Source: Distichodus sexfasciatus
Taxonomy: Eukaryota; Chordata; Actinopteri; Characiformes; Distichodontidae
Direction: 5' to 3'
Length of the DNA: 64,000 nucleotides
Assembly: GCA_032718565.1 (NCBI GenBank)
Contig: JAVGVS010000057.1
Span: 1,102,401-1,166,400, forward strand
Positions 9,801 to 25,451 of this stretch are shown piece by piece. The position numbers and the translations under genes are program-made. Within the stretch, counting starts at the first letter, position 1. Every line of letters begins with the position of its first letter. The notes beneath the pieces were generated by a model. The model was not told the origin of the DNA, made no database searches, and saw nothing but the letters and a program-made list of their open reading frames with translations.

Positions 9801-12735
9801 CTCACCACTTTACTTTCACATTATCTAATTTAATTTGGATTTTGTTAATCTGTAATTACTTTATGAAGCTATTCCCTAAGTATACTAAGTTTACATGACA
9901 GTGCTGACAGTTAATTGCTAACTTACAGATTGACTTCATTTACTTGCTGACTTTTCTACTTACATGTTTACTTACTGACTTATTTACTCACTTTCCGTAC
10001 TTACTTACTGACTTGGCTTACCTTACTTTCTTACTTACTGACTTACCTAACTTACCTTATCGACTGACTTACTGACTAACTGACTGACTGACTTACTGAC
10101 TTACTGACTGACTTACTGACTTATTTACTTACCTTGATGACTGACTGATTGACTGACCTACTTACTTATTTACTTACCTTTGCCATTATTTTGTCATTAA
10201 TTGCAAACTTGTAATGAACTTCTAAGAAGTTTGCTAGAAGTCCACTGCAAGTTTGACACAAACCTAATTTGTATGTGAAAATACGACCTTTGCCGTAAAT
10301 AACAATGACAAAGGTTAACAGCAACCGTTGTCCTGGAGCCTAAATTTACTAATGACTTACTAACTCACTGACTGACTGACTTACTTCTTACTTACTGACT
10401 TAGATAATGTCTGACCTATTGACTTTCTTACTTACTTACCTACTAACATACTTAATTACATACTTTACTGGCTTACTTACTGACTAACATAATTACTTAA
10501 CTACTAACTGACTGACTTGCATACTTACTTACATACTTACACTTGAAAATCTAACACTGTTCAAGCAGATATTTTAACAATATTAATATGAGTAAGCAGT
10601 CTTACATGTTCCTACTGTTGTAACATCACTGTAATACTACCCCACATTTCTGTAAGAGATATTGCACCAGAAAGATCAGACAAAGGAAGGAGCTAAATGT
10701 AATTACAGAGAGAGCACCGATTAAAATCCACCACTAATGCACCTCGTTTAATGATTTAAAGACGTGAGAAGCCCTTACTGATTAAAAGAATCAATTTAGG
10801 AAATGTGGCCCTTTACAGAAATTAGGAAATACCTTTTGCAAATGAAGTCCTTGGACTTATTTATGGGTCATTAGTCTAACTCCATGCTTATATCTCATGT
10901 TGATCACTCAGCCAAATGCAGTCATCAAGGGAGAGTACGAGAGAAGACTTTATAGAGGGATTTTCATACAGATGATTTTTTGGATAAAGGTGCATCCTGG
11001 CTTATGGGGCAATAAAGTGATGGTTCTGTGCTGGTGTTTTCTGACTAGACCAACAGGATTCATCGCTGGATTTTACCTTTTATTAAGGTCCTTTCTAACC
11101 TATTTTGCACCGCACTAGGGCTTGTGCTGGCATCTATCTGAGTTGCGGCTCAATAAATTTAGGATGTATTTTGAATTTCCAGGAGCAGTGCTTTCTAAGG
11201 CTGAAAATGACGTTCAAAACCTTTATTCTTGCCCAATTTTACAGCACCTTTCGGTCGAAAAACAAAGGCACCGGTTCCAAATTAGGAACCAGTACTGGCA
11301 CCAATGGTGTGGGAAAATATAGTATATCTCTAAGTGCAGTGCGGTGCTGATTTCTGGAGAGAAATGGTGCTCACCTGAATCTAAAGAGGCTCTGTCGGCG
11401 TTGAGAGGGCCGGGGGAGAGTTGCTCGGCCTCCACCTGGATCAGCTCCGTCTCCTCCATCTTTTTTCGGCGGAAGCTGCCCTTGCAGTAGCCGTGCCTCC
11501 AGGAGGTCCGAGGACTACGACGGTCCCAACTCCACCTCCTCTCGCTGGGCTCGCTCAGGTCCACCAGGTCCAGGGCTGTAGATATGACTGGGAAATCGAA
11601 GCACTGGTGGTTAAAATGTGCATTTACGTTACGTCAGTGGTGCTCAAACGTGGGGACGTACCAAGGCAACTGAACTTACTGACTGACTTACTTACTTCCT
11701 CTCAACTAACTAACATTGACTGAAGCAGCCTCTGAAAGACAGTGGTGAATAATTCAACTTACAGCTTGCATCCGTAGACCAAACACTTACAACAAGAAAA
11801 TGAAGGATGTAAAATACAACGTTTTCAACAGGTTAGACTTCTGCTGACTGAAATCCCTGGGTCCCAAAATACCCCATAATTTAAAGCATGACTCTACGTT
11901 CCCTTGATAACAGAAGTAAACTTTCAGACCGAGAAAAGACTTTTTTTTATTTCGCAGTGAGAATATGAGTAAGCAGGGGAGGAGGAGAGGAGAAACGGAT
12001 GACAGGGGAGGTGAGAAGAAGACAGATGAGAGGTGAGTGAGCGAGAGAGGGAGAGAGAGGAAGGGAGGAGACTAACCTGCTGTGTTGGAGGTGACCGGCC
12101 GCGAAGCTCCATCGCTCCTGCTCTCGCTCTGGAAGTCGTCAATGGATGGACTTAGTAACGGCCGGCTCTCCTGGTGTTCACTACTCAGCTAAAACACAAG
12201 AAAAACAGACCAGCGCTGCTCTGTAATACCAAATCATATCAGCTTAAAACACTGTGAACTTTCTTAACTTTTTATTCAATTTTATTCAGTATTCTCATAC
12301 TGTTTGTAATTTGTACAGTTTGTTTTCTATTTTCTACATTTACCTGTTTCTGCCTGTTTTCTTTTATCATTTGTGGCCCGATCTGCCGTAATGAGTCGGA
12401 AGTCAGCGTTCTATTTATTTAGATACGGGCCGATTATGTTGACAAACATCAAAAATATCGATTTTTCTTTTTTGGTCTTAAATGAAAGAAAAGGTCTTCA
12501 AAATTAATCTGGTCTCCAAAAAAGAAAAATCGATATTTTTGTGATGTTTGTCAACATAATCGGCCCATATCTAAATAAATAGAACGCCGACTTCTGACTC
12601 ATTACGTCACATTTATGCTAATGCTTATTAATTTTTTTATTACATAATATTAAATAGTTTTATTTTTCTCTGTCTGCTTGTGAAGCACTTTTTTACTGCA
12701 TCCTGATGCATGGTAAATGCTATGTGAATAAAGGA

Positions 12736-12791
<56 letters not shown>

Positions 12792-15700
12792 TTAAATCCA
12801 CTGATTTAAATACAGTTTAAGCTTGTTTAAATCTGGATTTCCGAAAATAAACATCTTAAATAATTCCAAAACACAGTATAACAAGGTTCTCTTATTTTTA
12901 GACATCCATCTACTCAGTGCTGTACTAACTGAGTAATATTGTTACTAACAATAGTCTAGATAATGGTCATTATTGCAGTTAATTATTTCTTTTTGACACC
13001 AATTACAATATTGATGTTAAACTAACAGATGATGTTAATATGGTGCTTGTATTCTTTTTTCTGGTGCATTTTGGTCTTAGAACAAATTTGTCACATAAAA
13101 TCACAAGCTTCCAAACCTCCTATACCTTCATTTTTACCTTTCGATATATCATATACTGTACGTCATTAAACTGTCCAAGGCTATAAGGGTATAAATAATG
13201 TGTATTTTCACAATTTAATATTATATCGATTCCGCCAACAACAATTGGATGTCTGTCGATATCACAAGTTCTGTTGAAAAATGATTTCAATTTGATTAGA
13301 TTAAACAATAAGAGACAATGTCTTATGCTTCTTTAACACTTTCATTTATATTGAATTGCTAAAAACAACTAAAATATCAATTGACATTTTATTCCTGATC
13401 TCAGTCAGATATTTAAATAAAAAACAATTTAAATAAAAAACAATCTTCTCTTTGAATAAAAAAAAAAAACAGACCTCTTGTTCAACATAAAATGACATTA
13501 CAATATGTATGATGCCTGATCAATGAACTAAGCTGTGGGAATCGTGATCTCTAAATTGATTTATTGATGTGGATTGATGTATCGTAACTATAATATGGTA
13601 GGATGTATGCGCCCTTTGTGAGGGTTGACACTATAATTCACCTCAAGAAGCAATGATAAACGCACATTGTAACCCCTAGTCAATTGTAGCCTGCTTTCAA
13701 AAGGATTTTATGAGAATGATGTCAATACATAGAGGATATGCGGAATTTAGTTTCATGGGAGATGGTGTTTCGTAGCCTGTCTGTCGAGCCCAAAAGTCAC
13801 CTTCTTGGAATTTTCCTCTTATAATTGTGTCTTTTGTATCCACCGTTGGCGCCGTTCAAAGGGCAAATTCCCCATTGTAGAGCTCATCACTATGTATTGA
13901 GTGAAGCCACGGCCCTCTGCAGCGTCCCAAAGGGGACCAAACCATCCAATTCTCCGCGTCTCTTCCCTTCCCCAAGCTACCACTAAGAATAGTCTCTTAA
14001 GTCTTTTATAATTGGTTAAAGATGATTTCCACACTTCACTTATAATCCACCATGCTGCAGCGCCCACTTCGAAAGCTGACGCCTGCTACAGTTTCGGACG
14101 AACAAACCCAAATCAAAACTCAAAATAAACCGCAAACCATCTACAACATAGCACTTCTCACTTCTCTCTCACAAACATGAAAGAAAAAGACACTGGCATG
14201 CACCGTTGCGGACAGAAATGACCACCAGCATGCAAAAAGAGAAGCAGAGAAATGAAAAATGGAGCATTTAACAGCTGCTTATGGGGAAGGATGCATGAAG
14301 AATCTCTAGATATATAAAAATAAGTGGTTTTAGTAAAATAAAACTAAATAAATGAGTCAAAAAGTTAGTTCAGTAGCTTTAACAATAACTTTAGTGAATG
14401 TTGAACAGTTTTCCAAAAGTCTTTCAACGTGTCATTCAGAATTAAATGCTTTTTAAACCACATGATTATGGCTTTGATTATTAAACCATGCCTTAAATGT
14501 GAAGCCACAGTATCTTTGGGAAGTATCAATTATCATAAACAGTGACGTTCATTTTACACTGAACAATAAAAGGTCAATTTATGAGCTAATTTGACAGCAA
14601 TTATAATTTTTATTTTTACAAATACTGTTCAAAATACAGAAACTAGTGCAGATTTCTCAACGCCATTGGTCGATTGTGTTCTCAATGACAAATTTGAAAA
14701 TTTTAATTTAATTTAATTTTGTATAAACCAAAAATAAAAGAACATTTACAATTGCTCAACATTTGCCAAAGTTAATATTTCAGTTCTCTTTATTAGCAAA
14801 ACGTGTCATTTTTATCATGGCATTTACTATGAAAGTTAAATTACACATTAAAGTAAATCATTAATAGGCATTTAATTATAAGCTTCCATTTTGACCATGA
14901 TAATGGATGCATATAAATTCATTTTACACTTGCATATATGAATCACTGCTTTAGAATTTTTATTCTAAATGCAACAATGAAAGGTTTTTGAAAATCAGTC
15001 AAAATTTGCCTAAGTTGTGGTCAAAGCTACACAGAGCCTTTTATTTGACTCACAGTTAATGTCTGACAATATAAATAAATTCCTAACCACAAAATAGTCA
15101 CAAGAATAAAACATTATTTTTTAAACCCCATATAGCAGCTCATTTTACTGACAAAGACAATGAAGATGCAGCTTGAGCATCACCACAGCGTTCACACATT
15201 TTTCATGTGTGAAGTGAAACGATAAAGCCGTAAAGTTGAACGGGGCAGCACCCGGCCCTTATGTCCATGGTGTTTGGTTGGGACAGTACTTTGCCCCAGG
15301 GGGCATTAAGGGTCTGCTCGGTGTGCTCCCCGTCGGTGGGTGTAAGTGTTCAGCCCACCTTGGTTGTCACGGTGAGGAGGCGGTTTCCTTCTGAAGATGC
15401 TTTACTTGGTAACTCCTTCAGCACCATGGCAACCACACTAGCAGAGTCTTTGCCCTACAACAGTGAAATCAGTCACATCAGTTTTGGGTAAAAAAAAAAC
15501 CTTCTTTGCATGGACTGTAATCGCGGGCGGCCGTGCAAATACACCCGTAGGAACCACGTGAACCAGATCGAGAAGAAATGATTATTTTTGAAAGACTTCA
15601 CTGAAATCAGCTCACAGTTGTTTCCAGATGTGCCATAAATGATCCGAAATCAATGAAAGGTTTCTGTTAAAGTAGAGGTTTGCCATTAAAAAATTACATT

Positions 15701-18700
15701 TATTTGAAAGTTAGTTGTGATTGTTGGAAAACTTGCAAGTGTTGTTTTCTTTTCATTTGTAAACGTTATTTTGTGTTTTTATAAGATTAAAAATGAAAAA
15801 TCTAAATCTAATTCTTATATTTAAGAAAACAGAAATAAATATGCAGTCATTTCATTGGGGCAGTTGGTAGTGCAAAGGTCGAAAGATCGAAAGGTCGCTT
15901 GTTCGATTACCAGTCTGGTAAGGGTACCACTGAGGTACTCATGGGAAAGGTACCATCCCCAAGCATTGCTCCCTCCTGGGCGCTGCTCATGTCAGCTGCC
16001 CACTGCTCTTTCGCAAATGGGTCAAATGCGAAGCTCACATTTCCTTGCGGTGCACTGTGTGCTGTGCTGGGGTGCGTTCACAATGACAAATAAACACAAA
16101 GTTTCACTTTTCAATTTATTGATCATCTTAATGAGTCTCTAGCACTTGCATTTACAGTAGTTTTTGGAGCAACTATAGGAACCTGTAGTTTGCCACCACA
16201 AATTTGGTTCCATTCTTTTTAAAATCATTTTTATGATATTCATTTTTATCACCTAAATTTGACAATTTACCTATTCAAATTGTTTCTTACTATTTAAACT
16301 ATGTGGATTCTATTCACTAAGTTGTTACAATTATACTGTATTTACAGTACATCGTCTGGCCTCTAGTGGTCACAGCTGACACTTTCACCATCTGGATATC
16401 TATAATCACTAACACATGGTAATGAAATAATAACTGGTATTCATTATGTATGTTAATTATTGTTGTATATATTGTTTATGTTACTGTATTTATATATATT
16501 GACTGTGTTTGTGGACACTTTCTTGTTGTTAGCGATTGGTGCTCACTGTTTGAAGTTGTGATAGCATGCTTATGAGCAGAAAACGAAATATTTGGTTTTC
16601 AGCGGGATCCTATTTTCGGATGTGCACTACAGCTTCCCAAGTGACAGGTTTTAGAGTCCCAAGGGAGGCTTTCAGGGGAGCTTGAGTCCTTTTCTGGAGA
16701 GCTGATCTCCCTTTAGGTCTGCCATCATTCAAACCATACTTACGACTTATTTTTGTGCTATTTTGAATTTGTCATTTGTCTAGTTAATATCAGCACCACA
16801 GTAAGTAATTGTGCATTTTAATCTCCGCTAAATTTTGTGTAAGAAATCCTGACTTGCACAGTCATAAATGAATGTGCAATTTTTGGGTTAAAAAAGGACA
16901 AACCTCTGCTTTGACGCCAACCTGTTTTGAGGCAACACAAAGTCAGCATGCACTGATCATCAATTTTATCAACTTGCATTAACATACAAAACAAAACAAC
17001 AACTACGTGGAAACTCCACCAATGTGCTTTTTCTTTTTACGAGCATAAATGAACAGCTGTTCTGTCAAAATATGCTACCCATCGAAATGTACTACCTAGC
17101 GGATCGGCGCATGTGCAGTCCCACAATCCTGCGCTCTGTTTCCAAGCCCGTAAACACATGCTACCTTGATGTTGAGACTTTGGTTGTCGTAGAGTAGAAA
17201 TTAGATAATGTCGTTCAGACTTCGTTATCTTTGCACAAACATAGCTTGCAAAAAATGCATGCTAACACATCATAAACGTTATCTTATTTCTTAGCCGTTT
17301 CTTTGGTAAGGAATTCTGTACAATTGGGATTTATCTTTTTATTTAAAATGCGAATATGTGGTATTATCACAATAAGGGCCTGTTTTCCACCAAACGCGTT
17401 TTTTTCTGCTGTCCTATGAGCTTCAGCGTTCAGAGCGCTAAGCGCCTTCAGCAAAAAAAAACACAGCGCTCAGAGGGCTTCAAGTTGAAATCCGTTCAAC
17501 TTTTAAAACAGCACCGCGCTCGTCAATGTCGCTTGTCTCTTGCTAGCTAATCAAAAATCGAGGAAGGGGCGGAGCATACACTGTCAAGAACTCACTACAA
17601 ATGGCGGCGTATCTGGAGCAGCTGGAGAAGATTTAATGCACCCAATCTGTCGAAGACATGCAAGAATCTACTTCAAACGCTGCCACTAATGCTAAAATGT
17701 GATTTCTTGAAATAAGAATGGACGCGCACGTGCCCGATGGCACTTTTCATAACTTGCCAACAACGAGTGCTGAGAGAAAACGCTCTGTAAGTGAGGTTTT
17801 CACCGCTTTCAGCGGGAAAAAAGGTGTTTGATGGACACAGGCCTTTAATGCCAGCTAGTCAGGTAGGCATCAAATTATTCTGTATATTCAGTATAATGGA
17901 CGGTAGCATTTTTGACAGCATTTTTGACAGCATTTTTATGCTGTCGATTCACGCTATGGCAGCATTTTTTTTGACAAGGCAGCATAAATCATCAGAACTG
18001 ATAAAAACTGCTGCTGTATCACTGCCACCGAACACAGAAACACCAGTTTAGGGTGACAAATAAATTCAGCCCTGCCACTCTTGCACTCGGGGTCAGACGA
18101 GTCGCTGTCCATCATCTGCCGCACTTTTAACAGTGCTTTTAACATCCCCAGTCCTGCCCCCACCCCTTCTCCCTCACCTCTCCCCCACAGACAGAGCTAA
18201 GCACTTAAGACGCACCACTGGGACACCGAGAGCCGGCCTGGAAGCAATTTGGTCTCTGTGTTCGACATCGGCGAGTACAGTTTAAGCCTCATCGCGACGG
18301 CCGGCTGCAATACGGCAACGTGACCTCGCTGTCCCACTCGGCAATCCACTTTAATGCAAAATAATCTCCTTTGGTGTGAGCGGGGGTGGGTGTGGAATAA
18401 AATCCCATGGTGACGGTTTATTTCTTAGGATAGCTGCAGTGAAGCCTAGCGAATGACAGTAATGAAGTAAACTTACTTGAGTACTGTAGAGTTTGAGTAT
18501 CTGTACTTGAGTAGTATTTTTGGGGACATTTCTGACTTTCACTTCACTACATTTCTATCAAGGTTCTCGATACTCATTACTTTTAAATCTGTGGCTAAAG
18601 TGAATGTTATTCCCCTTTTTCTAAAACGTGATTTTTTTTTGGCAGGAGACAGTAATCAGTAGGGTTACGGCACATAAAACCACTATAAACTATAAAACCA

Positions 18701-21700
18701 AGTTCAGACAGTTCTGCCGTTTTCTGTCTTGCTTAAAACATTGTTGCTGTTAGAGAGTCATGAAGCTAGAGGTGTAGAACTGGGTTTTAAGCAGGTTGAA
18801 ATGTTGATTTTATGTTCTGAGCAGGCTGCATTTACAGCTATTGCACTGTCCTTCTGATTGGTCAGTCAGTCATTATCTGAACCGCTTAATCCCAACCGGT
18901 GGAACCGGAGCCTATCCCGGGAACTGCGGGCGCAGGCGGGGAACAACCCTGGGCAGGCGCCAACACACTGCAGGGCACACACACTCATACTATCGCACAC
19001 ACATTCACACCTTACGGAGGCCAATTTAAAGTCACCAATTAACCTATATTGCATGCTTTTGGACTGTGGGAGGAAACCGGAGCACCTGGAAGAAACCCAT
19101 GCGAACACGGGGAGAGCATGCAAACGCCACACAGAAAGCCCCCATGGCTGACCCGGGGTTCGAACCCAGGACCTTCTTGCTGTGAGGCGGCAGCGCTAAC
19201 CACCGTGCCACCGTGCCGCCCCTCCTTCTGATTAACATACACATATATGTGTGCACACACTGCCAGAACACTACCATGCTATTTTGTGGGGGTGTGTAGT
19301 CTTACAATTAATTAAAAATATCAACAAATGACTGGTTTTCTTTGTCAGTTTGGGTTGTGTTTTGTTCTGGAACATTCTACCAGTTCCTCATTCTACAGTT
19401 TCTACAAGCTAGTTTCTACAGAGGCATTAGGTATTGTAAATGTTGTGGCAACAATGCAACGATGCAGTGAAAGAGCATGTACTGTACTTATAATACTTAT
19501 AATATAAAGTACTTCAGTACTTTAACTTCAGTAAAAATTTGACTGTACTACTTTCACTTGTATTGGAGTAACATTTGACTATCGACAGAACACCAGTATA
19601 GCGCGACTACATCCAGACACTGTTTGCTCTTGTGTTGACTGTGTTTTTATTTAGTATTTTATTTTTTGCCATCTTTCACACACATATTGAATACTGTACA
19701 CTCAAAAACAGGGGACCTCTGTATCTTTGTGCAGAATGTTGACTAAAATTTGCTCACTGTTGCATTCAGAATGAAGTTTGCAACAAAGTAATTATTACAT
19801 TTTGCCCATTTGTGCCTTTTACACCTTCTTAACTGGTCATTGCAAAAATTACATGCTACAAAAAGATTATTGTTGTTAAATTTGGTTTTACCTCAAATGT
19901 GTAGTGTCCGTAGTTGGGGAGTGGCTTGCTTAAATTAGCGGCGCTACTAACTTAACTATTTTTGGGACGAAGCTACTTTTAAAATGCTGTAGCTTTTCCA
20001 GTAACTTTTTATTGTACAAATAGCAATGTAACATGCCAAAATGCTATACTGTTACAAATGTTAAAAAAATTTCTCTTTGCAAAGATGCGTGTTTCTCAAA
20101 ATTCCAGGTGTCTCTGATTGGCTACCATCCCTTTATTTTCAAAACAGACATAAGAGTACAGCGTAAGTAGTTTTGCTGTAGCTTCACTATTTTTTAATCA
20201 TATGTAGTGCGTAGCTTGAAAAGGTTCTATATAAAAGTAGCTTTTAAAACAAAACAGATGGCTACAATACATGGTGGAATGACAATCACAAATAATGATA
20301 TTTTAATAATGATGAAACATGATAAGTTTGACAGTGAACAATAAAATATCAGGTTATGGCCAAATTCAACAACAGTTATCAGATTTTTGCAATTACAAGT
20401 TACAAAGAATGTTTTTTTTTAATAAATAATATTGTAAACGTTTCTTTGAGTTTTGCAAGGTAATGTAGCTGCACTTTGTTGCAGTTTTAATTCTGAATGC
20501 ATCACTGAGTGAACTTCAAAAATCAGTCAGCATATGCCAAAGTTATGTAGTGCAGTTTGGAAATTATGCTAGATGTTGGGTTTTCATGCAGATTCCCCTA
20601 AAAGATGCTGCTGTAGCAAGATAAATCCCAAGACTAATGTCAGGAAAATGCCAGTTTCATACTTAATTGCTAAGCCAACACTGCTTCTCTAGACTTGCTA
20701 GAAAATGTATTTAATTAACGAAACTTTGCCCAACACTTTTGTGATTTTGTGCGTTAGGCCGAAACGCAGCTGCGCTTTGTGAGAGGAGAGATTTTCTTTG
20801 GGGTTGCGTCACAGCGGAGGGAGGAGAAGTGTTGAGTCAGTAACAGACTCTTCTTTTCGGGAGCGCTGTTTGCTCGGCGAGGCCCATTTATAGCAGCCAG
20901 GCATCCATATTTAACGAAGTCCGTCGCCAGCCGTGTTTGTGCTGCCCATTGCAATTTATGATCTCTGTGTTCCTTCATTTTACGCCTCAGACCTCCTGAG
21001 GTTTTGAGGTTGGGAAACAAGCTCCAAAATCTCAGCTCATGGGGTGGTGGGGGGGTTGAAATGTTAAGTAGACGTCACCCATTTTTGGGGTTTTTTGCAG
21101 GTAGCCTTGAACCTTCATCTTTCTTGACTCCAATCGTAGATTTTCAGCAGGCGTAAAGCTGTCGGCTAAGGTCAGACAGTTTCACCGCTTGAGAGTTCTC
21201 GCTGTCCGCTTCGCTTTGAAAGTGAGCCGAACAATGCAGAAGAAATCGGGGCCACGTATAAGCATCTCAAACTTTAAATAAAATCAAGAGGAGCAGGCGG
21301 TGTGTATTTATGTTCTGCCCTGTTTGTTCTTAATCAGAGCCTGTCCTCCCTCGTATATTTGAAGATTCATCCGTGAAATTGCACGGCATTTTTTTCAGAT
21401 ATGCAAGACGCCTTGTCACTTCACTTCACTTCTTGACCTTTCGTATGTACCCTGTTCTGCAGTGTCTCCGAATCTCTGTGGTTAGGGAGATGTCATCACA
21501 TCGGAACTAAAAATAAAGCAGGCGGACGTGGTGGAGACGGTCGACTCTTCTCACATCGCCTCTTTTTTCTTAAATGAGTTTCTGTTCATAGTGAGATAAC
21601 ACCAAGCTACTCCAAACATCTGATGTGGAGCTATGAATTGCTATAATTGAGTCAAATATCTTAAAACAACGTATCTGATATACTGTAACCAATTGCTTTA

Positions 21701-24700
21701 AATTTACAGCTATTTCTCTACTGTATTTTAATTATTTTCTTACTGTAGTTTTTAAAACAAACATGTTTTCAAGTCTCATTCTTTGCAAATACAATAGTCT
21801 ACTGTAAAGCGTTCTATGTGACACCCAGTGTTGGGAGTAACTATGTTACAAAAGTAATGCGATTACATTATTTTTTATATTACATTTTTGCTGTAACACT
21901 GTAATGTAAGGCATTACTAATAGATTTTCAGTTATATTATACTTATTACATATTTCAGTAAGGTGTGTTACAACACACTTTTACCCTGAATTTTTGTGCT
22001 GCTGGCTCATAGTCAGAAGGTCCTGGGTTTGAGCGCCGGGTCGGCCATGGAGCCTTTCTGTGTGGAGTTTGCATGCTGTCCCCAGGTTGGCGTGGGTTTC
22101 CTCCGGGTGCTCTGGTTTCTTCCCACAGTCCAAACGCACGAACTATAGGTTGATTGCCGATTCTTAATTGGACCCGTAAGGTGTGAATGTGAGTGTGATC
22201 GTGTGAGTGTGTTTGCCCTGCGGTGTGTTGGCGTCTGCCCAGGGTTGGTCCCCGCCTTTGCACCCGTAAGTTCCTGGGAAGGGCTCCGGCCCCCCCGTGA
22301 CCCCAGTTGGGATTAAGCGGTTTGGAAAATGAATGAATGAATAAATGAATAGTACTCTATACATTGTGGCAGTTGGTACTGTAGCGAGTAGGGAGTTTGC
22401 CCCATAATCCGAAGGTCGCCAGTTCAAATACCGGACCGGTTGTGGTGCACAGTTGATTGTGGGCTGTGCTGTGGTGTGTTCACTATGACAAATAATCACT
22501 CACTTTGACTTTACAAATATCATTGGACATTTTCATTCATGAGCTTAGCCAGGCATTCGAAGAATGTAAAGTGTATAAATATGAAGCTAATCTAAAGTAA
22601 AGTTATGTAAAGTTGAAGAATTTAAAGTGGTGTTACAAATGTTTTTATTTTAGATTAAAACTATGGGATTGATAGTCATTGAGTCTCTGTAGATCGATGT
22701 ATGGTAATGTCATAAACGTGATGTCAAAAAGACGTATTTCAACCTCTTTAAACTATCAAAGACTCTCCGGCAAAGCATTATGTCTCGCCTGGAAACTGAA
22801 CTCATGAAGGTCAGAGTCTATGCCTTTGTCTATTTTTTTCAGGTCATATTTTCAGGACCCGCTGATCCATAGTTTTAAAAAATCCAATTTAATCAAAAGA
22901 GGGAGCACTTCTTTTAACTAACTGTGAATATGAAGTAATACATGCTTTCTTTTCCCCTCCCGGTTGAGTTCAGCTCAGTGGCAGGAAGCTGTGATCATGT
23001 ACAACCTGTCTGCCAAAATCATCTGGAACGCTGCTTTAACCAATTTATCTTGAGAAACTCAAAGAAACGGTGTGAGCTTAATTAACACTTTTCATTTAAG
23101 AGGAATCGGACACTATTGGCTTGCAGCATTTAACATTTAACCTACAGACAAAACTTGTGTTTCACATTTGTGAATTGGGATTGTGAATTCAGCCCATATC
23201 AACATACATTTTGAGTTGGTTATTAGTGAACATTTGGTGGTTTGATGCTGGTCAAGCTGTCTAACTCATTTGCCAACAGCTCAACGTTTTTTCATGCACC
23301 AAGTCTTGCAAAATGTCATCATTATACTGAAATACAACTCAAGGTGGTTTGCTAAGCTGATTTGCAAACTGTTTAATGGCTTTCAAGGCAAACTAATTTT
23401 TGACAAAACTTGCAAGTGGGAACTTTTCTCCTCAGTATTAATCATCAACGTGGTAAATTTGAATTGCACCAGGATTTAGGGAAATTACTTTGTCATGTTT
23501 CGTGGAAAGCAGTCCCAGATTGTAAAACACTAAAAGAGTCTGATTTACTAACAATTCAACATATTTATGGCAAAGAAATGTGAACTTTATTTTTTCAGCT
23601 CTGTCAAATGTATATTAAATGCATTATGATTTTTCAAAATGTTATTGTCATATTGGGTAAAATAGTTCAATTTTTTGTAGAATTTTGAAAAAGTGGATGC
23701 TTGAAATCATGTTTTTTAACCAAAAACCATGCTTGTCTCCAGCATAATGTACCAAATTGTAAGTTTAAAAAAAAGAGCAATGTGCATAATAAAACCCAGT
23801 GAGATGATATCTAGACAACATCTTGCCCATTGCTTCCCGCATGATGCTCCCACAGTGACAAGCTCTATTGCCTCTATTTTTTGTTCCCTTCAGTGTCGAG
23901 TGTGATAAATGTTGGTCCCAGGTGTGGCAATAGACTCAGGTTGTGTTTGCTTTGTGAAAATGGCCAGTCGCTGTGAGAGAAACTGCTCATAGAAGCAGCT
24001 TTCAGAATGCTAGCATCAGCATCAGCCTCACAGAGCCTCGACACTTCGATCGAAACTACTCGGCTCTCACAGGGGTGGAAGTACTAAGCCCTGATTGGCA
24101 GCAGAATACGTATTTTTTAAACTGTGGGCTTAATTTTAATACAGTAAACTTTTAATCATTCTGCTTTTATTGAATCGGTGGGAGACAAGATCAGAATTAA
24201 AATGAGATGTTTCTGATTTGCAAAATGATTTATGTAAGAATGAAAAAGTAATACATTGAAAGGAACACCAGAGGCAAAATCATGTTACGTTCAAAGCCAT
24301 TACAGCCACTTCTGTGTGCTTTGATTCATGAAGCTGAAAGAAAGGGAATGTGCCTTTATGATGGAACATTCTATCTGATCTGGCCTGAGTTGCTTGGATG
24401 GCGGTGTCTCTCTGATCTGCTAATGTGGAGGTTTCTTTTCGGAAGTCTATAGCTTCAGATGAGAAAAGAAGAAGCATATTTATGTGGCATGTGGTTTTTA
24501 ACCACCCATTAAGTCATACTATAGTTTTACATACGCCATAACGGTTTATTTGCATATTCTAAATGAATAATTATGTTCACATTAACATTTACACTGTTTA
24601 ATATATGCAGTCTCTCCACAGCAGTGCTGTCTATACTGCATGTGTGACTTCATGAAATTATATTGGCCAAATATCATGAAATTATTATATAAAATCCCTA

Positions 24701-25252
24701 AACAAAAGGGCGGAAAATCTGCAGCGTGAGCAAAAATCAGCCTCCTCGTAAAGGATGATTGTGTGGCCTTGAACATGCTCGCTATAGGGGTGTTGGGGAG
24801 GTTTCGGTGGGTGGGTGCGAGGTGGGGGGTGGGATTCCAGCCAGAGGCAGCATCAATCTTTCACGTTCGAGGTCAGCGCTGCCTCCTCAGAGCCACATTA
24901 GCTGCTAATTAGCATTAATCATGCATTCGTTTGTCGGTTTTATTCAGAATTTATTCAAATACCGGCATCCTGTATTTTTTCTTGCTGTTTTTATCAGTAA
25001 TGGTAACCTTTTGCAAATGTTATGCAAGAATTAGGGGCTTAAGATAACGTGATTTGAAGGCCAGACAGATGAAAAGGTGTTGAGCGTGTGTTTGGCTGGA
25101 GATGTGCAACGTGAGCGCAATCCAAACATGCAAAATGTGCCTACGGGACCTGGCGGAGGGGGAAAAAATAGTGCAATGTACTCTGAATTTTGCCCTCATG
25201 TCTGTGTATATATAAATAAACACACTTGTGTGTGCATACTTATGATTTACAG

Positions 25253-25283
<31 letters not shown>

Positions 25284-25386
25284 ATATAGCTTACAAAAAA
25301 TGGACATCATAACTATATATATAAATATAAATAAAAGTATATAAATATAATCTAAAACATAATATGTACGTATGTATGTATGTAAG

Positions 25387-25451
<65 letters not shown>

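Noticed and set aside
11421..11723. 100-codon plus-strand ORF
   Set aside because: It is antisense to pex5l exon 4; the minus strand has matching splice sites and TRIP8b residues.
13819..14067. 82-codon minus-strand ORF
   Set aside because: No recognisable domain, no splice link to pex5l and no TRIP8b counterpart.
15261..15491. 76-codon plus-strand ORF
   Set aside because: It is the antisense shadow of pex5l exon 2.
18858..19277. Several ORFs of 60-97 codons
   Set aside because: All lie in a DANA-like SINE; the same translations recur at other copies.
25385..25450. Possible CRISPR-like array
   Set aside because: It is an (AGAT)n microsatellite without spacers; no direct-repeat array with unique spacers exists in the window.
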